A DNA stretch of 64,000 nt from Rotaria sordida (GCA_905250125.1 CAJNOL010000074.1:215585-279584); one strand, 5' to 3'. Shown: positions 36,732 to 48,659, numbered from the stretch's first letter. Made by a program: numbers and translations. Notes: a model not told the origin generated them from the sequence alone.

Positions 36732-39020
36732 TCAATTCGTTGAATTTAAATTAAATAGTAAAGTATTCCTATCAAGACGTAGTGATCTATAAACATGACA
36801 AAGGCTTGTATCACTTGTTGAACCTTGAATTAAATCTAAAAGAATTGTTGCTAAAACTGGAGATTCAACAAATCCCCCAGCATTTGTTCCACCAACAAAA
36901 TACACTTGTTGGTTTTTATTCTCAGCACTTAATTGAGCAACAATTGGCATACCATCAGGAGTCATTGGACGAATACAAAATCTTATTGGAAGAATTTCTG
37001 ATTCACTTGCATCGATTTCATCAGGTAAATAAGAACGTATTGTTGAATAAAATAATTCAATTAATTGATTAAGATAAGGTGATTGAACAATTCCACGTTG
37101 ACCACAAAAAGCAAAACCGCCTGTTACATATAAATATTGTTCATCATAACTTGGTGTCACATTAATAAAACTGATTGGATCTTTTTCTACTATTTTAAAT
37201 CCATTTTTTATTAAATGAACATTCGGAAGTTTGATCCAACATCCAAGAACACCTTGAACAGCTAATGAGACATTATATAATAATGAAGAATCTAATCGAT
37301 TAAGACTTGAAGCAAATATTATTTTTGAAGAATTTATATTATCAATTGAACAAACTTGAGTTGACCATTTAAATTTAACATTTGGATTATGTTCCAAAAA
37401 TTCAATCATATTTTGACAAAGTTTTACATCATTAATAGTAAAACCAGGTACTTCAATGCCAGCAGCATCCCCATCTTGAAGTACGAGGCCAGGTATTTTT
37501 TCAAGAACTTGTGAATGTGATAATATTTGAAGATTATCTTCACTTTTATGATATTTGGTTTGAAATAATGAAACAATATTTAATGAAGTTAATGATGGAC
37601 ATACTCGAATAATTCGACGATTTTTAATTGTATCTTGAATTACATTTGGATAATTTTGAGATATGTCTTCCCATAATTCAATTCCACGTCGATTTATATT
37701 TGATACAAATTGATTAAATAAATTAACAACTAATTCTGGATAACCAGCAAGTTCACTAAACCTATCAATCCAGACAAGTTCCTGATTATTAAATTGATTA
37801 TGTATTATTCTCCATCCTCCATGATCTAATGGATATTTTCTTAAACTATCTATTCTGTAAAATACAGCATGCGGCATTGTTTCTGTAATAGATGCATGTC
37901 GTGCATCGCATCCGTCAAGTGTTGTACCACGATAAGATATTTCATTTTGATTTAATTTATTATCTGTGTCAGGACGGTTATGTTCATCAATAATAGTTAC
38001 TCTATAACCACTTTCACTAAGAAAGAAAGCAGTTACTAAACCCATAATACCTGCTCCAATAACAGTAATTTCTTCATTTTTTCTCGATGAACCAATGAAA
38101 AATGACAATGGTGATTTAAATGATTGTTCAAGTACAACATTAGCAAGAAGAACAAGAGCAGCTTGATCCATAGCTTCACCACATCCAGGTACTGTCATAG
38201 CAGCTGATACAACTTCTAATTCTTGTGGAGGATCTTTAATTGTAATTAAATCAAATGCCGTTGAATCTAAACGAGCACTAATTTGTCCTTGTCGAACACG
38301 TTCAATAAGAACATCAAGAGCTCCTTGACCAAATACACAAAATTCAGTAACAGATACAAGTCTTGCTCCATTTGGTATTATTTGAAAAAATTCTTTCGAT
38401 AATTGTTCATTAATATTGTTAACTCTCTCAGCATCAATAGCAAGTACAACATGTGTAGCATTTATAACAGCTTGTTCAGGTGTCATTGATATATTTATAT
38501 CAGATAAAGCAATACCTTTTCTTTTTCGAATTTCATTCTGAACAGTTTCATCAGGATTTGTTAATGATGGACTATAAACATGAATTTTATGTTTAGCTCG
38601 ACATAAACGATAAGCAATTCGACTTCCAATAGCACCTGATCCAATTATTCCAATCGTTGCATAAGTTCCATCATTTGGTAAATGAAGATGTTCAATTATA
38701 TATTCAGCAACAAATCGAGAGTTTACACTTAATGTATTTAATACGTTTATATTTAATTGTTTAGCTCGATGAACATGAATACGTGAAAGTGATGAACCTC
38801 TTCGAATAATCGTTAATTGAATATCATGACTGATTATTGAACGCCATAATTCAAGTGTTTCACTTCCAACAGAATTATTTCCAACAATAATAACATAAGG
38901 ATGATGTTGACGAATAGCAACACGAAGATTTGATTCATCTTGAACTAATTCTGGTAGATAAATTAATTTATCACGATTACGAATTTCACTTTTAAATGGA
39001 TAAGCAATTAATACTTGCAT
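36732..39020 (-). CDS. Intronless fusion: 2-hydroxyacid-dehydrogenase-like NAD domain + FAD-dependent oxidoreductase (DAO)
   Basis: A single exon of 762 codons, far longer than any other exon here. Residues 1-310 look like a D-isomer 2-hydroxyacid dehydrogenase: a Rossmann glycine motif IIGSGAIGSR (about 125-134) within the usual fold. The catalytic Arg and His positions appear replaced (SVTEFCVFG where NxxRG is usual; VPGCGEAMD where PHxxG/A is usual), so this half may bind nucleotide without classic catalysis. Residues 317-740 are a DAO-type flavoprotein: VIGAGIMGLVTAFFLSESGY (GxGxxG, 322-327), IRPMTPDGMPIV and FVGGTNAGGF near the C-terminus, as in D-amino-acid or glycine/sarcosine oxidases. 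Substrate unknown. No signal or targeting peptide is evident. Its lack of introns, against a 16-exon and a 13-exon neighbour type, suggests acquisition from a prokaryote or a retrocopy; codon use is nevertheless AT-rich like the host. Confidence 0.88.
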   Translation of the reverse strand: MQVLIAYPFKSEIRNRDKLIYLPELVQDESNLRVAIRQHHPYVIIVGNNSVGSETLELWRSIISHDIQLTIIRRGSSLSRIHVHRAKQLNINVLNTLSVNSRFVAEYIIEHLHLPNDGTYATIGIIGSGAIGSRIAYRLCRAKHKIHVYSPSLTNPDETVQNEIRKRKGIALSDINISMTPEQAVINATHVVLAIDAERVNNINEQLSKEFFQIIPNGARLVSVTEFCVFGQGALDVLIERVRQGQISARLDSTAFDLITIKDPPQELEVVSAAMTVPGCGEAMDQAALVLLANVVLEQSFKSPLSFFIGSSRKNEEITVIGAGIMGLVTAFFLSESGYRVTIIDEHNRPDTDNKLNQNEISYRGTTLDGCDARHASITETMPHAVFYRIDSLRKYPLDHGGWRIIHNQFNNQELVWIDRFSELAGYPELVVNLFNQFVSNINRRGIELWEDISQNYPNVIQDTIKNRRIIRVCPSLTSLNIVSLFQTKYHKSEDNLQILSHSQVLEKIPGLVLQDGDAAGIEVPGFTINDVKLCQNMIEFLEHNPNVKFKWSTQVCSIDNINSSKIIFASSLNRLDSSLLYNVSLAVQGVLGCWIKLPNVHLIKNGFKIVEKDPISFINVTPSYDEQYLYVTGGFAFCGQRGIVQSPYLNQLIELFYSTIRSYLPDEIDASESEILPIRFCIRPMTPDGMPIVAQLSAENKNQQVYFVGGTNAGGFVESPVLATILLDLIQGSTSDTSLCHVYRSLRLDRNTLLFNLNSTN

Positions 39021-41700
39021 TTTTGCAAGTTTAGTCTTTTTTTTTATTATTTCGGAATATTAGTTTGTTTTGCTTTTAATCGAGAGAAGAACAAGAAAAA
39101 TAAAAAAGCAGTATTACCTTAAATATAGTTTAACAGGTAATCATGAATCCTTTAATGATGATTACTTCTCTTTTTTACGCAGGAAAAAAATCTTTCTATT
39201 TTTGATCATATTATTTTCGTTTAATTTAATTCTCAATAGATGAAATGTTTTTTTTTTTGCATAATGGAATAGATATTAGCATGTAAATCAAAATAACTCA
39301 TGCTTACTCTACATATATTAGCCGAGATTGAAATAAACAGTCTCACGTGTTTTTTTCTAACAACAATATTCGTTGTTCTTTATCGGGGGTGTCCCGAGTG
39401 GAGGTCACTCCCCTCTTCGGGGAATTTTGTTTTTTTTGTACTTGACGATTTTGAAAAATTTTCGAAGAATTGTCGATTCTCCCGCAATTTTTTCTACTTC
39501 GGGACATCTCTTGTCTTTGTCAAGGATATTTTTCTCTTAAGATTTTTTATTAAATAGATATATTTATTTGAAAGTCATAATAATTATTTAATCAATTATT
39601 TTACCCTAAACAAATATGAATATATGAAAATATTTTATAAAAATGATAGACATTTTATATAATTATTTGATTTATTTTGATTACTATGAATAGAATAATA
39701 TACTTATTATCAATTTTAAGATGATAATTATTGAAATCCTATTAATGATTAAGATTGAATAGAATTTAATAGAATAAATCGAATTGTTCTTGGTATATGA
39801 TATTGATTGAAGAACTTATTTCTTATTGAAAAAGACAATTTCAACTTAATTTCTCTCAATATGATTTATTTTCTATAAGGATAACATATGTCTATTCACT
39901 TTTTTTTCTCATATTTTATCGAATTCAATATCGAACAAATTGTTTAACAGTCGATGAATATTATTTTAACATTAATGTTGACTCGACTTTTGCAAAATCT
40001 TATATAAAAAACATGAACTTACTTTTTTTGATCGAACTTGAGAAAAATTTTGTTTCAGTTATATTTAATTGAGATATTCAATTGTTACTATTCTCTACGA
40101 TGTGCCGATATATATGTTATAAATGATAAACTAGCCGAGATATTTATTTCATTTTTGTTATTTTACAACAAAGATTTTTTAGAATTGATTTATTTAATTG
40201 AATATATATGTCGAATATAAAGAATTGTTGTTTCATTAAAAATATGTTTAGAAAATGTTGATATTAAACAAAACTTAATCGTCGAATTGAATTTTTTTAA
40301 AGAATTATTTATCGAATAAACATATATTCATTTATATTCTATATTGGCTTCAATTGAAATATATTTATTTGACATTATTTCATCGATAAATAAATAAATA
40401 AATAACAATAGAATATATTTTATTTGTTAAAAATATTTATCTATGTAACATTTTATTATCAATAGATTTATTTACATATTTATTAAAATAGAAATAAAAA
40501 AAAACAAGACTCGAATATTGAACTCTTTTTTCTTTTTTTTCGATTTCAATATAAAATTGTTAAAAAATAATACATCGATGAAAGTATAGAGAGAGAGAGA
40601 TTTATTTAAAAAGAGAAAAAAAAACAAATATTGATAAGAAGAAAAATAAATCTAAAAAAAATGTTATTTATTTGAAATAATTAAATAAAACATTGGTAAC
40701 TACATGAAGATAATCTATTAAGAAGATTATTTCTTTCAGTTACTTCAACACTCGTTAAAGTTGTTTTTCACAAAAGCGACGATTGTCTAGTATACATGCT
40801 CAATTTTTATCGAAAGGAACAGAATCGATAAACGTATGGAAAAATATAACAAGCACGCTCTAAGAAGAGAAAAGACAAAAGACAGCGTGTGCGTCAATGA
40901 TGCAACAGATTTATGATGCGAAGTTATTGTCATAGTCGAATATGTCACATATTGTGTCGTCAAGTCCGGTACATTTTCATTTGCTGTACGATAGAAAATT
41001 AGTTTTGGCAAACGGTTAATAAGAAGTGTTGATAGTTCATAGAATAATTCTTCTGCTTAAATCTTCTATGCTTTAACGACAATTTTCAAGTTAATTCGAT
41101 GAATTGGTGATTTTGAAAACTGATTTCAATGTTGGATCAAATACTGATCCAAGTTATTCGAAATATGGAAAAAGTTGAAAAGTTCAATTGAGTTCAGATT
41201 GTAACAATTATATTAGTATATTATAGAAGTTAAATCTCATGAAAATATTTACTGAAATGAGAACTTAGAAGAATTTATTTATTAATCAATCTTCATCATT
41301 GAGTATGGATATCATTTTTGAAACATGAACAAAAAAGTTTAATTGTCTGATAAGATAAATTATTGAATGAATAACTTTGTTTCCTTGTAAACAAAATGCT
41401 TTGAACACCTATAGAAAGTTTTAATAAAAGACAATTTATTTAATTGATCACACATCATATAATATCTATTTAATGTCGAATATTCTTATGTTACACGGAA
41501 TTCATTGTCATAGATATTAGCCAATTTCATCTTTGATGTTTTTTAACTCAACAGTACAAGATGTATTTCTATTATGTAAAACAATCGATATATAACATAT
41601 GATATTTTATTCATGCACCAATCTGTAGACTTATCAAAAATATAATAGAACTAAGCTCTATATCAATGCTAATAGATATTTTATTGGTAACTCGAAAAAA
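39021..41700. other. Gene-free region, first half of a 5.2-kb gene desert
   Basis: Mostly featureless AT-rich DNA. A short GC-rich foldback occurs at 39383-39424 (GGGGTGTCCCGAGTGGAGGTCACTCCCCTCTTCGGGG in two pieces), followed by a diverged partner with CTTCGGGACATC at 39497-39510; this may be a degenerate small element. The open frames 39300-39557 and 40787-41011 show no motif. Confidence 0.4.
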
Positions 41701-41747
41701 CATATATTCTTTGCTTTATTTATTGAATAATAAATTGCAACTGTTAC

Positions 41748-42027
41748 CAAACGATTTTTCATTCAGTTCTGCAAGTATCATCAATGACGCATAAGTAGCC
41801 GTTCTGGGAAGATCTGTAATGAATAAATGATGTAAGTTCGAATGCTTAATATCATTGACAATTACCATTGCTATGATTAGTCAATTGACATTACTTTAGT
41901 AAAAAATAAAACGGGCTTGTATGTGATTATAGCAAAAAAAAGAAACTTACTCGTAGATATCGAAAACACAAGGAATCATCTGGTTAGCTAATTGAAAAAT
42001 GGCAACATAGATAATATAATTATTGTT
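41748..42027 (-). pseudogene. Possible isolated exons of a degraded gene
   Basis: Minus-strand segment 42027-41951 is flanked by an AG acceptor and a GTAAGT donor and reads openly as NNNYIIYVAIFQLANQMIPC plus six residues. Segment 41813-41748 also has an AG acceptor and a GTAAC donor and reads DLPRTATYASLMILAELNEK, but the two do not join in frame. Codon pattern and splice consensus are gene-like, yet no continuous product could be built. Treated as a relic or a misread exon pair. Confidence 0.22.
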
Positions 42028-42029
42028 CT

Positions 42030-44249
42030 AATATGAGAGTAAGGTGTGTAACAAAAAAAACAAAAGAATCTTACTATGATATATTTTGCACAAATGAAGT
42101 CATAGTTGAAGTTCACTACTAACAATGATAAATCAGTTATATTCTAGTACATCGAATAAAAAATCGAAATTTAATATCTATTAATTATCTGTAATAGCGT
42201 TGTTTTATATTAAATCATTTTCTTTATTTGATTCATTTTTTTTTGCGATGAAATAACAGAAATTTTCGTTTATTCTATTTATATTTTTTAAAAGTATTAT
42301 CAGATTTATCTACATAAACGAAAGAAGGATGTTAATGAAATTCTTTTGCTATTGATAAACAAGTGATTCAAAATGTTGAACATATATATCTATTTAGTTT
42401 TCAAACTTTTATTGATTAGTTTTTTTTTTAATGTAACTTAACAATTATTTCGAGTCACTTGATGTAATTGAGACTGTTTTAAAGAGAATATTAGTTTCAA
42501 TTCTATCATTGAGAACTTCTTCCAAAACGTATTATTTTAATGTAAATATTATCTTATTATGCTTAGACATGTTTATGATTATCTAGAATATTTTAATCTT
42601 TTATGTTTTATTTATTGATTTATTTAAGAATAATGAAAGACTTTTATCAATTTGGAGTCGAACTGTCAACTTAACAGTTTCACATTATGAATGTACACAT
42701 TGATAAGAGTCTAAATTCAGATGACATTATTCATTAATCAGTGAACAGTCTAAAATATAGTCAAGTCTACTTCGCAATGAAACAATTCGAACTCATATTA
42801 AAACTGATTTCCAATTAGTCTGAAATAAATGAAAAAAAAATACAACAATGTATAAGAGAAGAATATTTGCAGATCAAATAAACTTTTCTAATGTTGAATA
42901 TTTTATAATTAAATAAGTTTATCAATGATTTATTCATTAGTTTTTAATAAATAGAAATGGTTTTTTTTTTCTCGTTAATATATTCATACGAATATAATCA
43001 TAAGAATAATTTAATGTTGATATGATAAATTAATCTTTGATAAATATTCTTTTTCAAGTACAAAATATGTCCATAACAAATAGTTAACATATTTTCAAAG
43101 ATTATTCGAGAGCAAAATAACAAATCTGTTCTCCAAAAACTTTCATTTTATATTGATATGAAAGAAAATTTCTCTATAAGAACATATCCTTGTGGTAATC
43201 TTCATTTTTTTCACATATTATTATTTCAGTTTAGTAGATTCTATTGAGAAAAATAATTATCCATTTTATTCTCTGCTATATGGGATCAAAGTCAATTGAA
43301 TGAGGTTTTTTTTTAATGAAAACTCAAATTTCTGTTAAACATAAATTCAATGAATATAATTGAGTCATTTTGTCTAAATAATGTTAATCAAATAATAAAC
43401 AATTAAAAAAGATTGATTTTTGATTTAAATTCCTTATTCTTGATGAGTTTGTCAAATACAACGAATAAAAATAATGTCTAATTTTGTATTCGTGGACACA
43501 ATTGATTATGATTCAATTGAAATTTCATTGATTTTAAAATACAATTGAAAACAAATTATACATGAATAAGAAAATGACAATATTGTATTAATGTGACATC
43601 TTTTGTTTGTTTGTTTTTTTTATTAAATATTCGATTGGTGTTGACAATAAGCCACGTTTCATTCATTAGAAAATTGTTCTTATTTTGATAATGATTAATC
43701 GATCACATAAGTTTTTAAAAAAATCAAATTAAACGAATCTTTATCATCAAGATTTGAAGTATTTCTAACGATTTTATTTACAACTAATTGTTATCAACAA
43801 TTAATCAAACATGAGTATATTATCGATCTTAGAGCTGCATAATTGTTATTAAGGATATTTCTTGTTTTGGTCTTTTTTTTTTCTCTTTATATTTTAATTT
43901 AGTTCTATTGATATTGATCACTATTTTCATATATTTGAAATTCGTTCCATTATGCTTTGTTGATACTTTAGCTGCCTTTTCACTTCTATTAAGTCAAATA
44001 ATTTATTTATGTCACTCGTTTTGTATATATCAATCACTATCAACTGGAAATATTTGATTAATAATAATATTAATCTTATTTATCGGTTGACTTGCATAAA
44101 CTTTAATATAAATTGAAGAAACAAATGATTCAATACTTATTTGAATATTTATTTTATTTTTTTACTTTTTGCATTTTTCTCAGTTATATTTTTCGATTTT
44201 TAATAAGAAAAAAACAACGAAAATGTAATTTTTTTTTTCTAGATAAATA
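42030..44249. other. Gene-free region upstream of SELENOS
   Basis: AT-rich sequence without recognisable exon, RNA gene or repeat; its end must contain the SELENOS promoter. Confidence 0.4.
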
Positions 44250-44936
44250 ATGGATGATGTTACAATCGAAGATGAGTTTGAATTGAATGAAGATAAACCA
44301 TTTGGATCAAAAAGTGAATTTCCTCTTCGAAAATCATTTTCAATATTTCAAATATGTAAAGATTTTTTTTTTCTTTGTTTTCTTTTTTAATTTTAATTTT
44401 TAATCAAATTTAGTGAGTCAACCATGGATCATATTTATATTATTATCAATTGCTCTCCTTATTTTTATTTACATAAATAGAAATCGACGACGAAATAGAA
44501 ATTTAATAGTTGATTATGAACACATTCAACATGAAACAAACAAACAAAAACTTAAAAGTAGATATTCATTGATCTTTTTTTTCTCAATTATAATAATTGA
44601 TTTAATTCATATAGATGATCAATTTAATCAATATGATGATATGGAACGTATTCGACAAAAACAACAAAAAGCTTATGAAGAACAAGCTTTACGTCATGCT
44701 GAACAAAAAAAAGCTGTAAAGCATTTTTTTTTCTTATATTTAATATATTTATTTTCCTTTTTTATTTTTATTAGAAAATTGAAAGTTCAAAACCATCAAT
44801 AGATGAAAATCCTAATCGATCAAAATATCGATCAAGTGATCATAATCCATTAACAGGTCAATCAAATCGTGGATCTTCTGATTCATGTTCATGGCGTCCA
44901 TCTTCTCGTCAAAAACCAGGCGGAGGATGATCTTAA
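44250..44936 (+). CDS. SELENOS: Selenoprotein S (VIMP), selenocysteine-containing
   Basis: Four exons: 44250-44355, 44414-44557, 44615-44715, 44775-44936, in phase, giving 170 residues (human protein 189). An N-terminal luminal segment leads to one helix (PWIIFILLSIALLIFIYI), then a charged coiled-coil with RIRQKQQKAYEEQALRHAEQ, then a Ser/Pro/Arg-rich low-complexity tail with CSWRPSSRQKPGGG. The next codon is TGA at 44928-44930, followed by TCT and TAA. Vertebrate SELENOS ends in GGUG, with selenocysteine next to last; here the matching tail is GGG-Sec-Ser. A SECIS-like hairpin follows 46 bases after the stop codon. SELENOS is an ER membrane protein that recruits the p97/VCP ATPase for ER-associated degradation. 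Automated annotation would stop at the UGA and lose two residues. Confidence 0.9.
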
Positions 44937-44981
44937 ATTAAACTCGTTTAAAAAACGAGGATTTTTTTTTAAAAATTATTT

Positions 44982-45050
44982 GTTCTTTTATAAATGATGT
45001 CATCTATGGAAACGCTTTAGCGACATTGATTGACTGATTCTCAAAAGAAC
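44982..45050 (+). promoter_or_regulatory. SECIS element in the SELENOS 3' UTR
   Basis: Outer stem GTTCTTTT (44982-44989) pairs perfectly with AAAAGAAC (45043-45050). Inside lie ATGA (44994-44997) and TGAT (45027-45030), which supply the UGA/GA non-Watson-Crick quartet. Helix II is formed by TGTC (44998-45001) with GACA (45022-45025) and CTA with TAG above it. The apical loop has AAA at 45010-45012, 12 bases after the quartet, the usual distance for the conserved unpaired adenines. This recruits SBP2 and eEFSec so that the UGA at 44928 is read as selenocysteine. Confidence 0.87.
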
Positions 45051-46065
45051 GTTTTCTTTTTTTTGTCATTTTATTTAAATTAAATAAACAAATATCAAAT
45101 TATTTTCTAATTGTTTTTTTTTTCATTCATTATTTATTCTTAATCATTCGATTATTATTAAATGCGATTTCAAAGATTATCATAATCAAGTTATCAGAAG
45201 ATAATCGAAATAACATGTTATTTTTTGAAATATTTTTCTAAGATGCTTCAATTAGGAATAATATATTTTTCTCGAGACATTTTTTTTTATGAAAAAAACA
45301 TTCAAGAGGATTCGAATTTAATATTTGACAATTATAGATAAAAATCTTTGACTCTTATTGACAACTCACAATATAAAAAATATTATCTGTAACAAATGTT
45401 CGTGTGTTTCATTGACATATTTTCAAATCACATAGAGAACACTTTTGCTTATCGAATCAAATATATTTATTTATTTTTTTCATTATATAATAATGCATTG
45501 GAAATGAATAAGATGATGAAGTAATGATATTTAAAGAATATCTATTAGAGAGTCTCGGATATTATTTATCGATTTCAAAAATTTTTATTTTCGAGTTTTA
45601 TAATTGGATAAAATATAAAATCGAGTCGAGAATATAGTTAACACGTTTGAAAAAAATCCTTTGAGTGTGATCTTCTTAGCCTAACGAATATGTTCAATTA
45701 GACAATTCCTGTCCATTTACAGTCAACTATCAGATATTATCTATTAGATCGGTCAAATAATGACAAAATTGTTTTTTTTTATGTTCTTTTCATTCTGTTG
45801 GTTTTGTCCGATTGAAAGAGATTATTCAACTTTTTTTTTTTTTTGTAAAATTCTTCGTCAAAAATAATTCCAAATTGAGCTAATAATTCTTGAATAAGAG
45901 TATAAAATATAATCGTCTAATTATTCCTATTTACTTTAAGATGAATAAAGTGTGATCAAATATTGATATAAAACATGTTTGTTTAGGTTACAATGACTTT
46001 AATATTATATTTATTTCAATGTTCAATGAAATAAAGAAATAAATAAGCATGAACGACAAAGTCAA
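45051..46065. other. Gene-free spacer
   Basis: AT-rich DNA between SELENOS and the tRNA gene; no exon or repeat recognised. Confidence 0.4.
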
Positions 46066-46138
46066 GGGGGCTTAGCTCACACGGTAGAGCGCTCGCTTTG
46101 CATGCGAGAGGTACCGGGATCGATACCCGGAGCCTCCA
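46066..46138 (+). tRNA. tRNA-Ala (anticodon UGC)
   Basis: Acceptor GGGGGCT pairs with AGCCTCC (one G-U pair), discriminator A at 46138. The D arm includes TTAGCTCACACGGTAGAGC (A box), the anticodon stem CTCGC/GCGAG encloses the loop TTTGCAT with anticodon TGC, and the T arm ACCGGGATCGATACCCGG includes the B box GATCGATACCC. A T-rich run follows at 46139 onwards, suitable for RNA polymerase III termination. No intron. Confidence 0.96.
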
Positions 46139-46178
46139 GTTTTATACTCTTTTTCTTTTTAAAATAAACCCATTACTA

Positions 46179-47524
46179 TTATTTAATAGGTAATCCAGCA
46201 ACTTGTCGACATTTGATCATAGTAGCTCTTAAAATAAATTGTTTTCGTGAAAGTTCTCTAATATGCTAAAATCGAAAAAAAAAAACAAAAAATTTAATCT
46301 AAAATAAGAACAAAAACAACCAAACTTTTAAATAATTGTCTAAAGAAATAGATCGTTTTCGAAGTCCATCAGTAAGATAATATAATAAATCTTGAACAGC
46401 ATGTTCTTCAGCAAAAATTTGAAAAAGTCTTTGAAAAACGAAAAGAAAAAACAAGAAATAATAAAAAACAAAAACGAAAATAACTGAACTTTTTATAAAT
46501 AGGTGCTGGAAAAATGATAGCATCATTTTCAATTGAATTATCTTTTTTTACAAAAGATTTTTGTGATATTTGATTTGTTTTATTTTGTAAACTAGTTATA
46601 TAATTCTAAATAAAAATTTGATAAATAAAATAAAAATAAGAAATAATAATATAAACTTTAGTTTGAATTTGTTTTTGTTGAATTTGATTAATTAATGATT
46701 GAAGTTTTTTTTCTCCATCATTTAAATATTGTTCAGTTTGTTTTAAAGAATCAAATTCTACTTTTTCAATATCTTTTAATTCATTTAATCGATTTCGAAT
46801 TTTGTCTAAAACAGCTGTTTTAAGTGATTCATGATAAATATCTTGTGAAATTTCTCCTTGATTTCCTCTGTCTATTCCTGGATATATATTCGAATGTGAA
46901 TATGATGATATCATTCCCATTGGCATTGGCATTGATGAAATATTTGTTGGATATGGTGTTGTTGGTTGATTAATATTTGAAATTGAATAAACTGGAGGTG
47001 ATAAACTAAAAGATTGAGACATCGCATTTATTAAATTTGATAAATCACTAGTTGGCTTAAATAAAAAAATATAGATGTTTATTTTTAAATTTAATATAAT
47101 ATTTACATGACGCCATGTTTTCAAATAATTAATTATAATTGTTCCATCTGATTGAACATCTTTATTAGTTGGAGAAATAAACATATTTGATGTTGGTTTA
47201 ACTTGAGCTATTGGCGATTTATATGGATGATTTTCATTAAGATTTATTTCAATTGGAATATTATATCGATTTCCTTTATATTCACATAAAACTGTTCCAC
47301 ATAAACAAAGATATTCTTTAGAATTTCTTTCATTTAAATTATATCGATTTAATTTTAATATTAAATTACATTGATATGATTGAAATACTTGAATTATATC
47401 TCGACGAACCAAATCACGATTTATACACTAAAATTATTTGATTTTTATTTTAATATGAACTCATTTATCTTACTTGAGATCTTTGAATCATTTGATCGAT
47501 TTCACTTTGAGATTGCTTTGCCAT
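46179..47524 (-). CDS. TSG101: TSG101, ESCRT-I subunit
   Basis: Six exons: 47524-47474, 47427-47107, 47055-46657, 46605-46490, 46428-46326, 46265-46179; 358 residues, close to 390 in human. The N-terminal UEV domain (about residues 1-125) shows NIPIEINLNENHPYKSPIAQ and the conserved MFISPTNKDVQSDG and YLKTWRH blocks; like other UEVs it lacks the E2 active-site cysteine. A Pro/Ser/Met-rich linker is followed by a coiled coil (about 190-270) and the C-terminal steadiness box with AEEHAVQDLLYYLTDGLRK and RKQFILRATMIKCRQVAGL. TSG101 binds ubiquitin and P(T/S)AP motifs and starts cargo sorting into multivesicular bodies as part of ESCRT-I. Its 3' end is only about 40 bp from the tRNA gene on the other strand. 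Confidence 0.95.
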
Positions 47525-48659
47525 AATTGATATCGAAAAAAGAAACTAATGTAAGAAGTTATTGTTATTGCGTATTTCTACACTAATGCATCAATATGCC
47601 TAAAAAGCAAAGCAAGAGACAATAAATTAGGTCAAGTTATCCAATCAATGAGAAGAAAGAGGTCGCTTGACCATCAGTAACTTCTGATGGATCTTAAGAA
47701 GTGAGCCAAACATGTTAATAGTGTTTCCAATGAAAATCCAAAACAAAATGTTTTCTTAAACTTTGAGTATTTGAGCAGAGTGTTTGTTGAAATTTTTGTC
47801 ATCATTCGATGTGTAATCAGGTCGACAAATCGTGGACTCAGATTCTTTCAGAAGTCGTTGGATTCTTTCTCATTGAGTTCCGACAGATAGTTGTCGAATG
47901 TGAAATATGACAACGGGAAAGTATTGGAAACATGGAGATTTCGATGAGATCAGGTTGAATTTATATTGGGTACTTGTAATAAGTACGAACATTCACGGAC
48001 ACAGATTCTGAACTGCGTTTTTTTATTTTCGACGAAATATTCGTTTGTATTTTGACACGATGAGATCACGATCACCTATCCATAGACGTAATTACTTTGA
48101 TGCTTTTTATCATGAAAGATTTTCGCACAAAAATCTAGAGAAAAATAGCTATCAACAATTCTTATTTGAGCCTATGAGTTGCATCCTATATGGATCTTCA
48201 AGTTTCAATAGGCAGCCAATAGGTTGACTAGAAGTTGATTGCTGAACTAAAGCATGACTATGACTATTGAAAAATCAAGCTAGTTTATTTTCAATCTATT
48301 CATATCTTTTGTTCTACTTCGCGGTTACTTTTTCTTACTCCTTGGATGAGTCGGGACCGCACTATCATTTCTTCCTCGTTCTGGTAGATTCTTATAGACT
48401 TGATGATCTCCTAGACTTAGCGCCAGCTCGATCGAGAACATTAAACTCATATGAAACTCGAGAACCATATGGTCGGAATGTATGGTCATCGGAGAGGATC
48501 TGAGCTCATTCTTTGATCGATTCGGTTGATCACAAGTGAGGGAATTGTACACAAACCTAGTATAGAATGCAACGATTTTCTATTGCCAAGCTTCGTATAA
48601 AGTTTGGGTGGATTCATTCTTCAGAGTAGTGATCATTTTTTCATATCGTAAATTTAGAA
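47525..48659. other. Gene-free region of higher GC, probable mobile-element debris
   Basis: From about 47560 to 49260 base composition rises clearly above the flanks. Frames at 48045-48227 and 48267-48503 (+) and 48325-48552 (-) overlap and show no recognisable motif. The composition and the decayed frame at 48660-49130 suggest an old insertion. Confidence 0.35.

Noticed and set aside
36782..37072. Plus-strand frame inside the oxidoreductase gene
   Set aside because: Antisense shadow of a clearly coding 762-codon exon.
39300..39557. 85-codon frame with GC-rich foldback
   Set aside because: Created by a palindromic repeat; no homology or splice context.
40787..41011. 74-codon minus-strand frame
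   Set aside because: No domain, no splice sites in phase, and composition of intergenic DNA.
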